From Vibrio cincinnatiensis (GTDB lineage: Bacteria > Pseudomonadota > Gammaproteobacteria > Enterobacterales > Vibrionaceae), in the NCBI RefSeq assembly GCF_022113815.1, contig NZ_SGOM01000006.1, positions 1 through 64,000 of the forward strand: 64,000 nucleotides of DNA. Direction: 5' to 3'. The notes under the pieces were generated by a model. That model was not told the DNA's origin and made no database searches. It saw only the letters and a program-made list of their open reading frames with translations. This document shows positions 42,795 to 53,068 of this stretch, piece after piece (the first letter of the stretch is position 1; every line of letters begins with the position of its first letter). Both the position numbers and the translations under genes were made by a program.

Positions 42795-44251
42795 AAAACT
42801 AGCTTATCTTTTCCAGAGGTTTTTGCCACATAGAGTTTTTCATCTGCGGCTTTGAATAGCTTATTAAAATCATCGCCGTCTTCACGATGAACAATGTGGA
42901 CGCCACCCGAAACCGTGAAACCTTTCTCTAATAAGCGCGTCGAGTCACGACCGATGGCTTCTTTAACCCGGTGCATCACGGTTTCAATAATCGACTCTTC
43001 TGGGGCGGTAACATATAGCACAAACTCTTCCCCACCAAAACGAGCAACCGCATCAGTATCACGCAGGTGTGATTCAATCTGCTCACCAGTGTAGCGGATC
43101 ACCTGATCGCCAACATCATGACCAAAACTGTCATTGATGGATTTGAAATTATCAATATCCAACACAGCGATCGCAATAAACGTACTGTGCTGCTTGCCCT
43201 GCAAAAACTCTTCCATTCCACGACGGTTAAGCAACCCAGTCATAGGATCACGAGCCGCTAAATCAGCGTAGTAGGTTTTTTCTACACGTGTATTTAGGTA
43301 AAACATGCCGACGACTGACATAAAATAGGCCAGCAAAACAGTATACAAGCTGGTTTGTCTGTCATAGAAAAAATGCCGGGCCTCATCCATCCAATCCCAG
43401 TGGTAATAAACTCGGTGGTTAAATTGAGCGTACCCTACTTCTAAAACTTTGGGCCGATATTGATAAGAAGCTAGCGGTTTTTCTTCATTAATTTTTTCGA
43501 AATTGATTTTTCCAACCAATCTTGTGGTTTTCTCTGTAAGTTTATCCACCCCAACGTCAATAGCGACCACGCCCTGAAATATTTTTTGATGGAAAATAGG
43601 AGCCGCCAATGTCACGGTATTGCTTCTTGATAGTAACCCTATCTGGTTACTTGGCCCTGTAACCGTCACTAAATTAGGTTGTTCCAATGCTAAATGCCAA
43701 AAGGGTCGTAGTTTTAAAGTCACTAGATTACTTTTTGTTAATTCTTTCACCATCGCATCGGGTGAAGAAATAACATAACCGCCATCAGCAATATAATGCA
43801 CACCAACAATGTACTCATCCAAATCATTTAAAAAAGAGACCATCGGAGCGAGTGACATTTTTCGAGAAACACGTAAATAGGCGGGATGCGATTCATCACA
43901 GAGCTGTGCTTCACCAACCATCATGTAGCTCACTTCGATAGGAAACGCCGCATGGCTTTGAATATCTGTTGGCGTTAATGACTCTTTAGGCCACATTTTA
44001 CATAGACCATCCACCACTTCATGTTGAAAACCAATCAGTGAAGCGGGTGTCGATTCAAAATAATTGGTAAAACTGTAGTCTAGCGCTACCATCATTTTGA
44101 CTGCATGCCCAAGCTCACGCTCTATCCTGGTATATTCTTCATCAATATCACTATTGACCACTCTTAAGTGAGAATACGCCACAGAAGCCAATAGCATTAA
44201 CGCAATAACAAATGGCAGCAAAATGATTTTTGCGTGATCACGCTTTTTCAT
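42791..44251 (-). CDS. Membrane-bound diguanylate cyclase with periplasmic sensor domain
   Basis: A 486-aa protein with an N-terminal membrane helix (about residues 10-29), a periplasmic region of about 270 aa resembling a Cache-type sensor (EYIVGVHYIADGGYVISSPDAMV and VVAIDVGVDKLTE), a second helix (about 303-322) and a C-terminal GGDEF domain. The active-site motif GGEEF is at about 406-410, and an inhibitory I-site RDTD is five residues before it. It should therefore make c-di-GMP with product feedback. The ligand is unknown. Confidence 0.92.
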   Translation of the reverse strand: MKKRDHAKIILLPFVIALMLLASVAYSHLRVVNSDIDEEYTRIERELGHAVKMMVALDYSFTNYFESTPASLIGFQHEVVDGLCKMWPKESLTPTDIQSHAAFPIEVSYMMVGEAQLCDESHPAYLRVSRKMSLAPMVSFLNDLDEYIVGVHYIADGGYVISSPDAMVKELTKSNLVTLKLRPFWHLALEQPNLVTVTGPSNQIGLLSRSNTVTLAAPIFHQKIFQGVVAIDVGVDKLTEKTTRLVGKINFEKINEEKPLASYQYRPKVLEVGYAQFNHRVYYHWDWMDEARHFFYDRQTSLYTVLLAYFMSVVGMFYLNTRVEKTYYADLAARDPMTGLLNRRGMEEFLQGKQHSTFIAIAVLDIDNFKSINDSFGHDVGDQVIRYTGEQIESHLRDTDAVARFGGEEFVLYVTAPEESIIETVMHRVKEAIGRDSTRLLEKGFTVSGGVHIVHREDGDDFNKLFKAADEKLYVAKTSGKDKLVF

Positions 44252-44475
44252 TAAATTCTTTATATCCTAAAACAGACCATTAACCGAGCATAGGCTGATA
44301 TATTCAAAGCTTAGCAACATTTAAGGCGGTCATTGGCTGGGGTGATTAGATTCATACGCAGAGTGATTAGAACCATCTACTGAATCAATAGATTATGCCA
44401 AATCACGAGTCACTATCTCTAACGAAATTGACTTATATTGGACAAGTTTAACCAAATCCTGACAGAACGCACGTA

Positions 44476-44512
44476 TAAAAAGCCCTTTAACACAAAAATT
44501 AAAGGGCTTTTC
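44476..44512. terminator. Terminator of the TrpX-type ABC operon
   Basis: A 13-bp stem AAAAGCCCTTTAA/TTAAAGGGCTTTT with an A-rich loop lies 23 bp after the ATPase stop, with T-rich flanks on both strands. The rest of 44252-44535 holds only the upstream region of the diguanylate cyclase gene. Confidence 0.88.
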
Positions 44513-44535
44513 TCTGTTGATGAGATTTTAGGAGA

Positions 44536-45330
44536 TTAATTTAATAACAAACTATCATCGCTTAGCTCTTCGCCACGTACTTTAGAAAACATATCCAGCA
44601 GATCAGGAACTTGCATATTAGTACGCTGCTCTCCTGCAACATCTAAGACAATATTTCCTTGATGAAGCATCACGGTTCGATCGCCACACGCCAATGCATC
44701 TTTCATTGAATGCGTCACCATCATGACCGTTAAATTAAACTCTGAAACAATTTTTTTAGTCAGATCAATAATGAACGCGGCCATTCTCGGGTCTAATGCT
44801 GCCGTGTGTTCATCCAACAACAATAATTTACTGTCAGATAACGTTGCCATCACTAAACTAACCGCCTGACGCTGACCACCAGATAGCAAACCAATGCTAT
44901 CACTCAAACGATCTTCCAACCCTAAACCTAAAATGCTGATCCGTTCTTGGAACAATCGACGTCGTTGACTCGATAACGCATATTTCCACCCTCTTCGTTT
45001 GCCACGCATATAGGCTAAGGCCATATTCTCTTCGATCGTCAAAGCGCCACAGGTGCCGGCTAATGGGTCTTGAAAAACACGAGCGCACAATGAGGCTCGT
45101 TTATCCACGCTGTGCCGAGTTACATCAAGCTCATCAATCAACACTCGCCCCCCGACCATTGGTGTCTCTCCGGTTACGGCTCCCAATAAGGTAGACTTTC
45201 CTGCACCATTGGATCCAATGACCGTAAGAAATTGATGCTCAGGTACTGTAAGCGAAACCCCTTTTAACGCTTGATTTTCTAAAATGGTGCCAGGATTAAA
45301 TGTGACTTGGATATTTTCCAAATGGATCAT
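44536..45330 (-). CDS. ABC transporter ATP-binding protein (TrpX-type importer)
   Basis: A 264-aa ATPase with Walker A GSNGAGKST (about residue 38), signature LLSGGQRQAVSLVMATL and Walker B KLLLLDEHTAALD. It is the last gene of a three-gene importer operon and overlaps the permease stop as ATGA. The family accompanies PF04392-type binding proteins, for which tryptophan or tyrosine has been proposed as substrate in other bacteria. Confidence 0.9.
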   Translation of the reverse strand: MIHLENIQVTFNPGTILENQALKGVSLTVPEHQFLTVIGSNGAGKSTLLGAVTGETPMVGGRVLIDELDVTRHSVDKRASLCARVFQDPLAGTCGALTIEENMALAYMRGKRRGWKYALSSQRRRLFQERISILGLGLEDRLSDSIGLLSGGQRQAVSLVMATLSDSKLLLLDEHTAALDPRMAAFIIDLTKKIVSEFNLTVMMVTHSMKDALACGDRTVMLHQGNIVLDVAGEQRTNMQVPDLLDMFSKVRGEELSDDSLLLN

Positions 45331-46259
45331 AACGATTCTCCTGACTGATTTTTAACCTTTTTCGCTTTCGATGTTGATAGCCATGCTTTGTTCGAATTTC
45401 GTTTTAAACGAGGCATCACTAATGCCACCGCAACCAAAATGGCCGTGACTAAGTTAAGGTCGGAGGCTTGTAAACCAAACATTCCCGAACTGAGTGCAAA
45501 AGCAACCGCAAGCCGATAAAGAATCGAACCAATAATCACCGCCACCACAGCCACCCAGATTTTTTTCCCCGGAATTAACGTTTGCCCAAGAATCACGGCT
45601 GCGAGACCAACCACAATGGTTCCAACTCCGGAGGTGACATCCGCAAAACTATTGGTTTGAGCAAACAAAGCTCCCGCAAAGCCCACAAATCCATTAGACA
45701 AAGCTAAGCAGAAATAAGTATAAAACGCTGTACTGGCTCCTTGGGCGGCAACCATACGAGCATTGACACCTGTCGCTCGTAACCCAAGACCAAAATCACT
45801 ATTAAGTAAACGAATCACCAAGATGGCAGCAATCAAAACTAATATCGCCACAATAAAAGGGCGCACCAGCATAGGATCACCTAAGGTTTCAAAAGGCGTT
45901 AATATGGTTTCTTCACCTAATAAGGCCATATTGGGCCGTCCCATAATCCGAATATTCACCGAAAAGGCAGCAATCATCGTGAGAATGGAAGCCAGCAAAT
46001 TCATAATGCCACAACGTACAGTTAAAAAGGCAGTTACCCACCCCGTGGCTGCGCCAGCAAGAATAGCAAGCCCCGTAGCGAACCATGGGTTCACCCCTGC
46101 AACAATAGCGGTTGCCGCAACCGCTGCTCCCATCGGAAAACTGCCATCTACCGTTAAATCAGGAAAATCCAGGACTCGAAAAGTCAGGTAAATCCCCAAC
46201 GCGACTAATCCGTAAATTAGGCCAATTTCTAGTGCCCCAAACAATGCAAAAGCAGACAT
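45327..46259 (-). CDS. ABC transporter permease (TrpX-type importer)
   Basis: A 310-aa permease of the branched-chain-amino-acid-like (LivH-type) family with about eight or nine membrane segments. It starts MSAFALFGALEIGLIYGLVA at 46259, supported by AAAGGGAG a few bases upstream. Residues RVLDFPDLTVDGSFPMGAA are typical of the family. The frame is open to 46310, but that part lacks a ribosome site. Confidence 0.9.
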   Translation of the reverse strand: MSAFALFGALEIGLIYGLVALGIYLTFRVLDFPDLTVDGSFPMGAAVAATAIVAGVNPWFATGLAILAGAATGWVTAFLTVRCGIMNLLASILTMIAAFSVNIRIMGRPNMALLGEETILTPFETLGDPMLVRPFIVAILVLIAAILVIRLLNSDFGLGLRATGVNARMVAAQGASTAFYTYFCLALSNGFVGFAGALFAQTNSFADVTSGVGTIVVGLAAVILGQTLIPGKKIWVAVVAVIIGSILYRLAVAFALSSGMFGLQASDLNLVTAILVAVALVMPRLKRNSNKAWLSTSKAKKVKNQSGESL

Positions 46260-46314
46260 AACCACTCCCTTTCTGCTTAAAAAGCTGGGCTGACTTGCCC
46301 AGCATAACAACGTT

Positions 46315-47280
46315 CTATTTGATGCTAGTGGCTCGATCTAAAACTGCACTAGGAATAACCATGCCTAACTGGTCAGCTGCCGTTTTATTAATTACTAAAT
46401 CAGAACCTTGCGCAATTTTGACATCTAAGCTTCCCGGCTTAGCCCCTTCAAGAATATTGACGACATATTCAGCCGTTTGTAGCCCAATTTGGTAATAGTC
46501 AAACCCTAAACTCGCCACGGCACCACGATCAACATAAGAAGTCGCAGCGCCAAACACAGGGGTTTTCGCTTGATTAGCCGCGACGATCATTCCTTCTATG
46601 GCACTGGCTACCGTATTATCAATCAACGCATAAATAATGTCAGATTGGCCAGAAATAGCCTGTGTTGCTGATTGAACATCAGCACTACGTAGTGCCGTGG
46701 CTTCTGCCAATTGCAGCCCCTGTTCTGCTACCGCTGATTTCAGTAACGCCAGTAAACTGATGGAGTTTGCTTCACCGGGGTTATATACCACCCCAATTGT
46801 TTTAACATTAGGGAGTAATTCTTTAATTAATTCTACATGCTGTTTTATCGGTGAAAGATCGGACAGCCCTGTGATATTGGCCCCAGGCTGTTCCATCTGC
46901 TTAACCAATTTTGCACCAACAGGATCTGTCACCGCAGTAAAAACAACCGGAATGTTACGAGTCGCCGAGGCCAGCGCTTGTGCGGAAGGAGTTGCAATGC
47001 CAACCAGTACATCAGGGTTTTGCCCAACAAATTGGCGAGCAATTTGTACCGCAATCGCGGGATTACCTTGAGCAGTTTTAAAATCAAAGATTAGGTTCTT
47101 TCCTTCTTCATAACCTTTTGCTTTTAAACCATCGAATAACCCTTGGCGAGTCGCATCTAACGCTGGATGCTCAACAATTTGAGATACCGCCACTTTAACG
47201 GTTTTAGCCATCAGTGTATGGGAAGATAGTAACGCAGTTCCGGCTAGAACGGCGGTCGCGATAATTTTGCCTGCTTTCAT
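46315..47280 (-). CDS. ABC transporter substrate-binding protein (TrpX family)
   Basis: A 321-aa periplasmic binding protein with signal peptide MKAGKIIATAVLAGTALLSSHTLMA and the PF04392 fold (VAVSQIVEHPALDATRQGLFDGLKAKGYEEGKN and VVFTAVTDPVGAKLV). A strong AAGGAG precedes the ATG at 47280. The substrate cannot be read from sequence; aromatic amino acids are suggested by homologues. The 275-bp gap upstream holds a TrpR-half-like GTACTAG near 47537-47543 but no full operator and no leader peptide that I can support. Confidence 0.88.
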   Translation of the reverse strand: MKAGKIIATAVLAGTALLSSHTLMAKTVKVAVSQIVEHPALDATRQGLFDGLKAKGYEEGKNLIFDFKTAQGNPAIAVQIARQFVGQNPDVLVGIATPSAQALASATRNIPVVFTAVTDPVGAKLVKQMEQPGANITGLSDLSPIKQHVELIKELLPNVKTIGVVYNPGEANSISLLALLKSAVAEQGLQLAEATALRSADVQSATQAISGQSDIIYALIDNTVASAIEGMIVAANQAKTPVFGAATSYVDRGAVASLGFDYYQIGLQTAEYVVNILEGAKPGSLDVKIAQGSDLVINKTAADQLGMVIPSAVLDRATSIK

Positions 47281-47555
47281 CTTAACTCCTTGATTCAAAG
47301 CATTTTATTATTAATGTTGTGTTTTTGTTTCTTTTTATTGTGCATAAGGTGTGCAACTAACAACATTATTACCAGCAAGTTAGTGCAAAGGGAAGCTTGA
47401 GTTAACACAGAAATAACAAAAAGAAGAGGAAAATGTGGTAGCTAAAGCAAAATTAACAACCATCTTCTCTTTTTAGGTAGGAAGAAAAAGCAAGACATGA
47501 TAAACACAGCCGTGAGACGACTTCATCGGTTTATCCTAGTACATAGTGAAATACA

Positions 47556-48008
47556 TTAGAACCAACGCTCCAATACCGTTTTATCGAGCTGGCGAAAGGC
47601 TCGATTCAACACCAAGGCCAGCTCTTTATAACGGGGTTTAGACTTCATTGGTTCAAGCGCAAATCCGGTTTCAATGATCTTTTGGTGCAGCTCTCGATAC
47701 CACCCCGCTAATGAAGGCGGCAATTGAGTGTTGGCACGGTTGCCTAGCCACCAAATGCCCTGCAATGGCAAGCTAATAGCAAACAACGCCATCACCACGG
47801 TTTGTGGCATTGCTTGAATATTTTGAAAGCTCATTTGAGTTAACACACTGATCGCCGCAATCGCAGGCATCACCTTGATGCCAAAACGCGTCGCCTTAAT
47901 AATACGAGCTTCTGGAAACAGTAAGTTCAGCTCTTTTCGCATTGGCCACGTATCCATATACTTTTGGCCATCTCTTAAACTATGAATAATGCCAGATCGA
48001 TTGCTCAT
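47556..48008 (-). CDS. yfbV: UPF0208 membrane protein YfbV
   Basis: A 150-aa inner-membrane protein of the YfbV/UPF0208 (DUF412) family with two central hydrophobic helices (about residues 46-66 and 70-88). In E. coli YfbV limits MatP-mediated constraint of the Ter macrodomain. It is divergent from ackA, the usual gammaproteobacterial neighbour. Confidence 0.92.
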   Translation of the reverse strand: MSNRSGIIHSLRDGQKYMDTWPMRKELNLLFPEARIIKATRFGIKVMPAIAAISVLTQMSFQNIQAMPQTVVMALFAISLPLQGIWWLGNRANTQLPPSLAGWYRELHQKIIETGFALEPMKSKPRYKELALVLNRAFRQLDKTVLERWF

Positions 48009-48376
48009 GCTCGTTCCTCACTGTTTCACGACAGTATTGATCGTTTTAGTTCACTCTTACTAAAAAATAGTTGAAGAATTCAACAAATGACGTAAAAATT
48101 TGACTAAAACTAATATCGCTTCAAATTTTTTTTGTTATATTGAGTCATTATCGCTATCCTTTGCGGACTCTCAATCTCATTGTTGCTGTTATTTACAATT
48201 TAGGCAACCGTGAGACTAAAAAGCATGGAAAGCAGTATTGATGGGACCGTTTTTGTTCCACCTTTTTAATAAGGATATTCGCTGTTTTATTGACCAAGAT
48301 TAGTTCTCACTTTTACCGAGTTCAGCTATTCTTGTGATTAAATTTTATCCTAACCGATCATTACAGGTAGTTATAC
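48009..48376. other. yfbV-ackA divergent regulatory region
   Basis: This 368-bp gap is AT-rich and should hold both promoters. A 15-bp palindrome GTTGAAGAATTCAAC at 48070-48084 lies about 60 bp upstream of yfbV, and an imperfect inverted pair GAGTC...GACTC lies near 48140-48172. I cannot assign a regulator, and I see no coding frame. Confidence 0.4.
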
Positions 48377-49573
48377 ATGTCAAAGCTAGTTTTAGTTTTA
48401 AACTGCGGTAGTTCTTCTTTAAAGTTCGCGGTTGTTGATGCAGAAAACGGTACTGAGCATCTCTCCGGCCTTGCAGAATGTCTACACCTTCCTGAAGCAC
48501 GCATCAAGTGGAAACTTGATGGTAAACATGAAGCACAACTTGGAAATGGTGCAGCCCACGAAGAAGCGCTTGCATTTATGGTTGAAACCATTCTTGCTTC
48601 TAAACCAGAACTAGCTGAAAACCTTGCAGCTATTGGTCACCGTGTTGTGCATGGTGGTGAACAGTTCACTCAATCAGTTCTTATTGATGATGCAGTCATC
48701 AAAGGTATTGAAGACGCAGCCACGTTTGCTCCTCTACATAACCCTGCACATATTGTTGGTATTCAGGCAGCGAAAAAAGCATTCCCACACCTCAAAAATG
48801 TGGCTGTGTTTGACACCGCATTCCACCAAACAATGCCAGAGCAAGCATATTTGTACGCGCTTCCATACCATTTGTACACTGAGCACGGCATTCGCCGTTA
48901 CGGTATGCACGGAACGTCTCACCTCTTTATTGCGCGTGAAGCCGCTGAGCGTTTAGGCAAACCTGTAAATGAATTAAACATTATCAACTGCCACTTAGGT
49001 AATGGTGCTTCTGTTTGTGCGATTAAAAATGGCCAATCGGTTGATACCTCTATGGGTCTAACACCACTAGAAGGCTTAGTGATGGGAACTCGTTGTGGTG
49101 AAATTGACCCAGCGATTATCTTCCACCTACACGATGCGCTAGGTTATTCTGTTGACCAAATCAACACCATGTTAACCAAAGAATCCGGTCTGCTTGGTTT
49201 AACTCAAGTGACTTCTGACTGCCGTTTTGTTGAAGACAACTACGGTCAAAAAGAAGAAGCCACTCGTGCGATGGATGTTTTCTGTCACCGTCTAGCCAAA
49301 TACGTTGCGGGTTACACAGCCAGCCTTGATGGCCGTTTAGACGCGATTGTCTTTACTGGTGGTATCGGTGAGAACTCTGCCCCCATTCGTGAAATGGTCT
49401 TAAACCGCCTTGCCATTTTTGGTATTAACGTTGACAGCGAAGCAAACCTTAAAGCTCGTTTTGGTGGAGAAGGCGTTATTACCACAGCAGATAGCCGCGT
49501 TCCTGCCATGGTAATTTCTACCAATGAAGAGTTGGTTATCGCAGAAGATACTGCTCGTCTGGCTGATATCTAA
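48377..49573 (+). CDS. ackA: Acetate kinase
   Basis: A 398-aa ASKHA-fold kinase converting acetyl phosphate and ADP to acetate and ATP. The N-terminal phosphate motif [14 protein letters not shown], the [10 protein letters not shown] segment, [14 protein letters not shown] and [14 protein letters not shown] are intact. It is separated from pta by a strong terminator at 49580. Confidence 0.97.
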   Translation: MSKLVLVLNCGSSSLKFAVVDAENGTEHLSGLAECLHLPEARIKWKLDGKHEAQLGNGAAHEEALAFMVETILASKPELAENLAAIGHRVVHGGEQFTQSVLIDDAVIKGIEDAATFAPLHNPAHIVGIQAAKKAFPHLKNVAVFDTAFHQTMPEQAYLYALPYHLYTEHGIRRYGMHGTSHLFIAREAAERLGKPVNELNIINCHLGNGASVCAIKNGQSVDTSMGLTPLEGLVMGTRCGEIDPAIIFHLHDALGYSVDQINTMLTKESGLLGLTQVTSDCRFVEDNYGQKEEATRAMDVFCHRLAKYVAGYTASLDGRLDAIVFTGGIGENSAPIREMVLNRLAIFGINVDSEANLKARFGGEGVITTADSRVPAMVISTNEELVIAEDTARLADI

Positions 49574-49579
49574 TTAATT

Positions 49580-49613
49580 ATCTGGCTAACTTCACAGTTA
49601 GCCAGATTTTTTT
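49580..49613 (+). terminator. Strong intrinsic terminator between ackA and pta
   Basis: A 12-bp perfect stem ATCTGGCTAACT/AGTTAGCCAGAT with loop TCAC is followed by seven T, 7 bp after the ackA stop. pta begins 103 bp further on. Confidence 0.92.
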
Positions 49614-49715
49614 AGGGGCTCAAGACCTATTCTTCATGGAATACGGCGTTGGGCTTTGTTCCTTTCAATCTAAACCCCTTTAGATTGCAATCAATAGTGT
49701 TGAGGTACTTTACGA

Positions 49716-51860
49716 ATGTCCCGTACTATTATGCTTGTTCCCATCAGTGCTGGTGTTGGTTTAACCAGTGTCAGCATGGGGCTCCTTCGTGCCATGGAGC
49801 GCAAAGGTGTAAGTGTTTCTTTTTATAAACCGATTTCACAACCACGCAGTGGTGGCGATCAACCTGATCTCACCTCCACCATCATCAGTCATAATAGCGA
49901 TATGAAGATTGGCGAACCAATGCCAATGTCTACCGCTGAAGCCTTGATCGGTGGTGAAAAAATGGATGTTCTACTAGAAACCGTCGTAGAACGTTATAAC
50001 CAAATCATTGTTGATTCTGATGTCACCTTGGTTGAAGGTTTGGTGCCGACGCGTAAGCACCCTTTTGCAAACCAAGTTAACGCAGAGATAGCGAAAACAC
50101 TGGGTGCAGAAATCGTCTTTGTTGCAACGCCAGGAACGAATAATCCAACTCAGCTCAAAGAGCGTATTGAAGTTGCCTGCTCAAATTTTGGTGGAACAAA
50201 GAATAAAAACATCTCTGGTGTGGTGATCAATAAATTGAACGCCCCTGTCGATGATGCTGGCCGTACTCGTCCTGATTTGTCTGAAATTTTTGATGATGCA
50301 GATAGTGCGAAACAAGCTAACCTTGAAGTGATGCAAATCTTCAACAGCAGTCCAATTCGCGTATTGGGTTGTGTGCCTTGGAATGTTGACCTAATTGCAA
50401 CTCGCGCTATCGATATGGCAAAACACCTAAAAGCAGAAGTAATCAATGAAGGCGATATCAATACTCGTCGCATTAAAAGCATTACTTTCTGCGCTCGCTC
50501 TATCCCACACATGATTGAGCATTTTAAACCCGGTTCACTGCTCGTCACTTCTGCTGACCGACCAGATGTTATCGTGGCTGCGGCTCTTGCTGCTATGAAT
50601 GGTGTAGAAATTGGTGCGGTACTGCTGACTGGCGGTTACGATATGCCCAATGAAATCGTTAACCTGTGTAAACCTGCGTTTGATACTGGTCTACCGATTT
50701 TTAAAGCACAAGGTAACACTTGGCAGACATCTCTAAACCTACAAAGCTTCAGCCTTGAAGTCCCTGCGGATGATAAAGAACGCATCGAATTTGTCAGTGA
50801 GCATGTAGCAAGCCACATTGATGGCCCTTGGATTGATACACTCACTGAAGGCACTCAAGCCACTCGTCGTTTGAGCCCACCAGCATTCCGTTACCAACTG
50901 ACTGAATTTGCTCGTCGTGCTAATAAGCGAATCGTACTGCCTGAAGGTGATGAACCTCGTACCGTGAAAGCGGCGGCTATCTGTGCGGAACGCGGCATTG
51001 CTCGTTGTGTGTTGCTAGGTAACCCAGACGAAATCAAACGTGTTGCAGCGCTACAAGGTGTGGAATTAGGTGCTGGCGTTGAAATCATTGATGCCGATGC
51101 CGTACGTGAAAACTATGTCGCACGTTTAGTTGAGCTTCGTGGTGCCAAAGGCATGACCGAAGTCGTTGCGCGTGAAAAATTAGAAGACTCCGTTTTCTTA
51201 GGCACTATGATGCTGGAAGCTGATGAAGTGGATGGTTTGGTTTCTGGTGCGGTTCATACCACAGCCAACACCATTGTACCGCCTTTCCAAATCATCAAAA
51301 CTGCGCCTAATGCGTCTATCGTTTCTTCTGTATTCTTTATGCTTCTGCCGGATCAAGTATTGGTTTATGGTGACTGTGCCATCAACCCAGATCCAACGGC
51401 AGAACAGCTAGCTGAAATTGCGATTCAATCTGCCGATTCTGCAACCGCATTTGGTATCGAACCACGTGTAGCGATGATCTCCTACTCTACAGGGACATCT
51501 GGTAAAGGTGCTGATGTTGATAAAGTGCGTGAAGCAACACGTATCGCACAAGAAAAACGTCCAGATCTTATGATTGATGGTCCACTGCAATACGATGCCG
51601 CTATCATGGAAAACGTGGCTGCTTCTAAAGCACCTAATTCTCCTGTTGCCGGTAAAGCGACGGTCTTTGTTTTCCCAGACTTGAATACGGGTAATACCAC
51701 TTATAAAGCGGTACAACGTTCAGCAGATCTTGTATCTATCGGTCCAATGCTGCAAGGTATGCGCAAACCGGTTAACGATTTGTCTCGCGGCGCTTTGGTG
51801 GATGATATTGTCTACACTATCGCTCTGACTGCGATTCAAGCGGATCAAGATCAGAAATAA
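49716..51860 (+). CDS. pta: Phosphate acetyltransferase
   Basis: A 714-aa long-form Pta. The N-terminal BioD-like P-loop domain (about 1-220, [25 protein letters not shown]) and a DRTGG middle domain (to about 370) precede the catalytic PTA_PTB domain (about 390-710, [16 protein letters not shown] and [18 protein letters not shown]). It interconverts acetyl-CoA and acetyl phosphate. A ribosome site GAGGT is 9 nt from the ATG. It may have its own promoter because of the upstream terminator. Confidence 0.97.
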   Translation: MSRTIMLVPISAGVGLTSVSMGLLRAMERKGVSVSFYKPISQPRSGGDQPDLTSTIISHNSDMKIGEPMPMSTAEALIGGEKMDVLLETVVERYNQIIVDSDVTLVEGLVPTRKHPFANQVNAEIAKTLGAEIVFVATPGTNNPTQLKERIEVACSNFGGTKNKNISGVVINKLNAPVDDAGRTRPDLSEIFDDADSAKQANLEVMQIFNSSPIRVLGCVPWNVDLIATRAIDMAKHLKAEVINEGDINTRRIKSITFCARSIPHMIEHFKPGSLLVTSADRPDVIVAAALAAMNGVEIGAVLLTGGYDMPNEIVNLCKPAFDTGLPIFKAQGNTWQTSLNLQSFSLEVPADDKERIEFVSEHVASHIDGPWIDTLTEGTQATRRLSPPAFRYQLTEFARRANKRIVLPEGDEPRTVKAAAICAERGIARCVLLGNPDEIKRVAALQGVELGAGVEIIDADAVRENYVARLVELRGAKGMTEVVAREKLEDSVFLGTMMLEADEVDGLVSGAVHTTANTIVPPFQIIKTAPNASIVSSVFFMLLPDQVLVYGDCAINPDPTAEQLAEIAIQSADSATAFGIEPRVAMISYSTGTSGKGADVDKVREATRIAQEKRPDLMIDGPLQYDAAIMENVAASKAPNSPVAGKATVFVFPDLNTGNTTYKAVQRSADLVSIGPMLQGMRKPVNDLSRGALVDDIVYTIALTAIQADQDQK

Positions 51861-51894
51861 ACCCTCGATTTTTTAAAGATTTACAGGCAAAAGT

Positions 51895-51926
51895 AAAAGC
51901 CCTCGATTTTAATCGAGGGCTTTTTT
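51895..51926. terminator. Terminator downstream of pta
   Basis: A 14-bp stem AAAAGCCCTCGATT/AATCGAGGGCTTTT with loop TT, then more T. The upstream half (CCCTCGATTTT) is also present once at 51862, so an imperfect duplicate strand could compete in folding. It lies between convergent pta and yqjG. Confidence 0.92.
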
Positions 51927-51934
51927 ATCCTTTC

Positions 51935-52882
51935 TCAGCTAAGATGATCGCGTCCATGTTCAGATTCTAAGTCCAAATCAGGCCCGACAGGCACCACTTG
52001 TGTTGGGTTAATCGTGGTATGGCTAAAATAGTAATGACGTTTAATATGATAAAAATCCGTCGTCTCTTTAATTCCCGGTATTTGATAAAGTTCTTTCAAA
52101 TAACCACTTAAATTCGGGTAATCTGCAATACGCTTTTTATTACACTTAAAGTGACCCACATACACCGCATCAAAACGAATCAAGGTAGTAAATAATCGCC
52201 AATCGGCTTCTGTTAAAACTTGCCCTGCCAAGTATCGATGTGTCGCTAAATGCTGGTCAACTTTATCTAAAGCAGCAAACAGCGATTCATACGCTTCTTC
52301 ATAAGCTTCTTGCGTTGTTGCAAACCCACAACGGTAAACGCCATTGTTAATATTTGGATAAATAAAGTCGTTCCACTCATCGATCACTCTGCGTAACTCT
52401 GTTGGATAATAATCCACATGGTTGCCCGTTAATTCATTAAACGCTGAGTTAAACATACGAATAATTTCTGAAGACTCATTGCTCACGATAGTCTGAGTCT
52501 TTTTATCCCACAGGACAGGTACCGTAACACGGCCAGTATAATCAGGCTTGGCCTGAGTATAGACTTGATGCAGTTTAGTGTGGCCAAATAACGGCTCAGG
52601 AATACCAAACTGCCAACCTTGGCTTAGCATATCAGGGCAAACAACTGTGACATCGATATGTTCTTTAAGCTGTTTTAGTTCACGAAAAATTAAGGTTCGA
52701 TGTGCCCAAGGACAAGCTAAAGAAACATATAAATGATAACGACCAGACTCCGGTGTGAATATTGCGTCCGGCTTATTTTCGATCCAATCACGAAATCCCG
52801 CATCTTCACGAACAAATTTTCCACCGCTGCTTTTGGTGTCATACCATACATCATGCCATACACCTTCAACTAACTTACCCAT
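51935..52882 (-). CDS. yqjG: Glutathionyl-hydroquinone reductase (Xi-class GST)
   Basis: A 315-aa protein of the YqjG/ECM4 family, which reduces glutathionyl-hydroquinones. The catalytic Cys is in LACPWAHRTLIF (about residue 56), and the C-terminal GST domain includes YPNINNGVYRCGFATTQEAYEEAY. It is monocistronic and convergent with pta. Confidence 0.93.
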   Translation of the reverse strand: MGKLVEGVWHDVWYDTKSSGGKFVREDAGFRDWIENKPDAIFTPESGRYHLYVSLACPWAHRTLIFRELKQLKEHIDVTVVCPDMLSQGWQFGIPEPLFGHTKLHQVYTQAKPDYTGRVTVPVLWDKKTQTIVSNESSEIIRMFNSAFNELTGNHVDYYPTELRRVIDEWNDFIYPNINNGVYRCGFATTQEAYEEAYESLFAALDKVDQHLATHRYLAGQVLTEADWRLFTTLIRFDAVYVGHFKCNKKRIADYPNLSGYLKELYQIPGIKETTDFYHIKRHYYFSHTTINPTQVVPVGPDLDLESEHGRDHLS

Positions 52883-52989
52883 GATTCACCTCACGTTTAT
52901 TGCTCTGCTGTATTGATTACCATTATAGGCATAGGCGACTGCGACAAAACCGGAGGAAATTGGCTTAGTTGTTCGAAATTTTTGAAGGT

Positions 52990-53038
52990 AAGAAATAAAA
53001 AGAGCCACGCATCACCAGAGAGAGTCGACGTACGTGGC
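52990..53038 (-). terminator. Candidate terminator at the end of the tad operon
   Basis: GCCACG/CGTGGC with a 23-nt loop is followed on the minus strand by TCTTTTTATTTC. It lies about 30 bp after the last gene. The loop is long, so confidence is limited. Confidence 0.5.
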
Positions 53039-53068
53039 AAAAGTAGAGAAAGTGTCGTTCTTATTAAT

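Noticed and set aside
45763-46191. Plus-strand open frame of 142 codons
   Set aside because: It is antisense to the ABC permease gene, has no ribosome site, and shows a basic, low-complexity product.
47281-47555. Possible trp-type attenuator in front of the TrpX-type operon
   Set aside because: I found no short frame with tandem Trp codons and no terminator hairpin with a T run in this gap.
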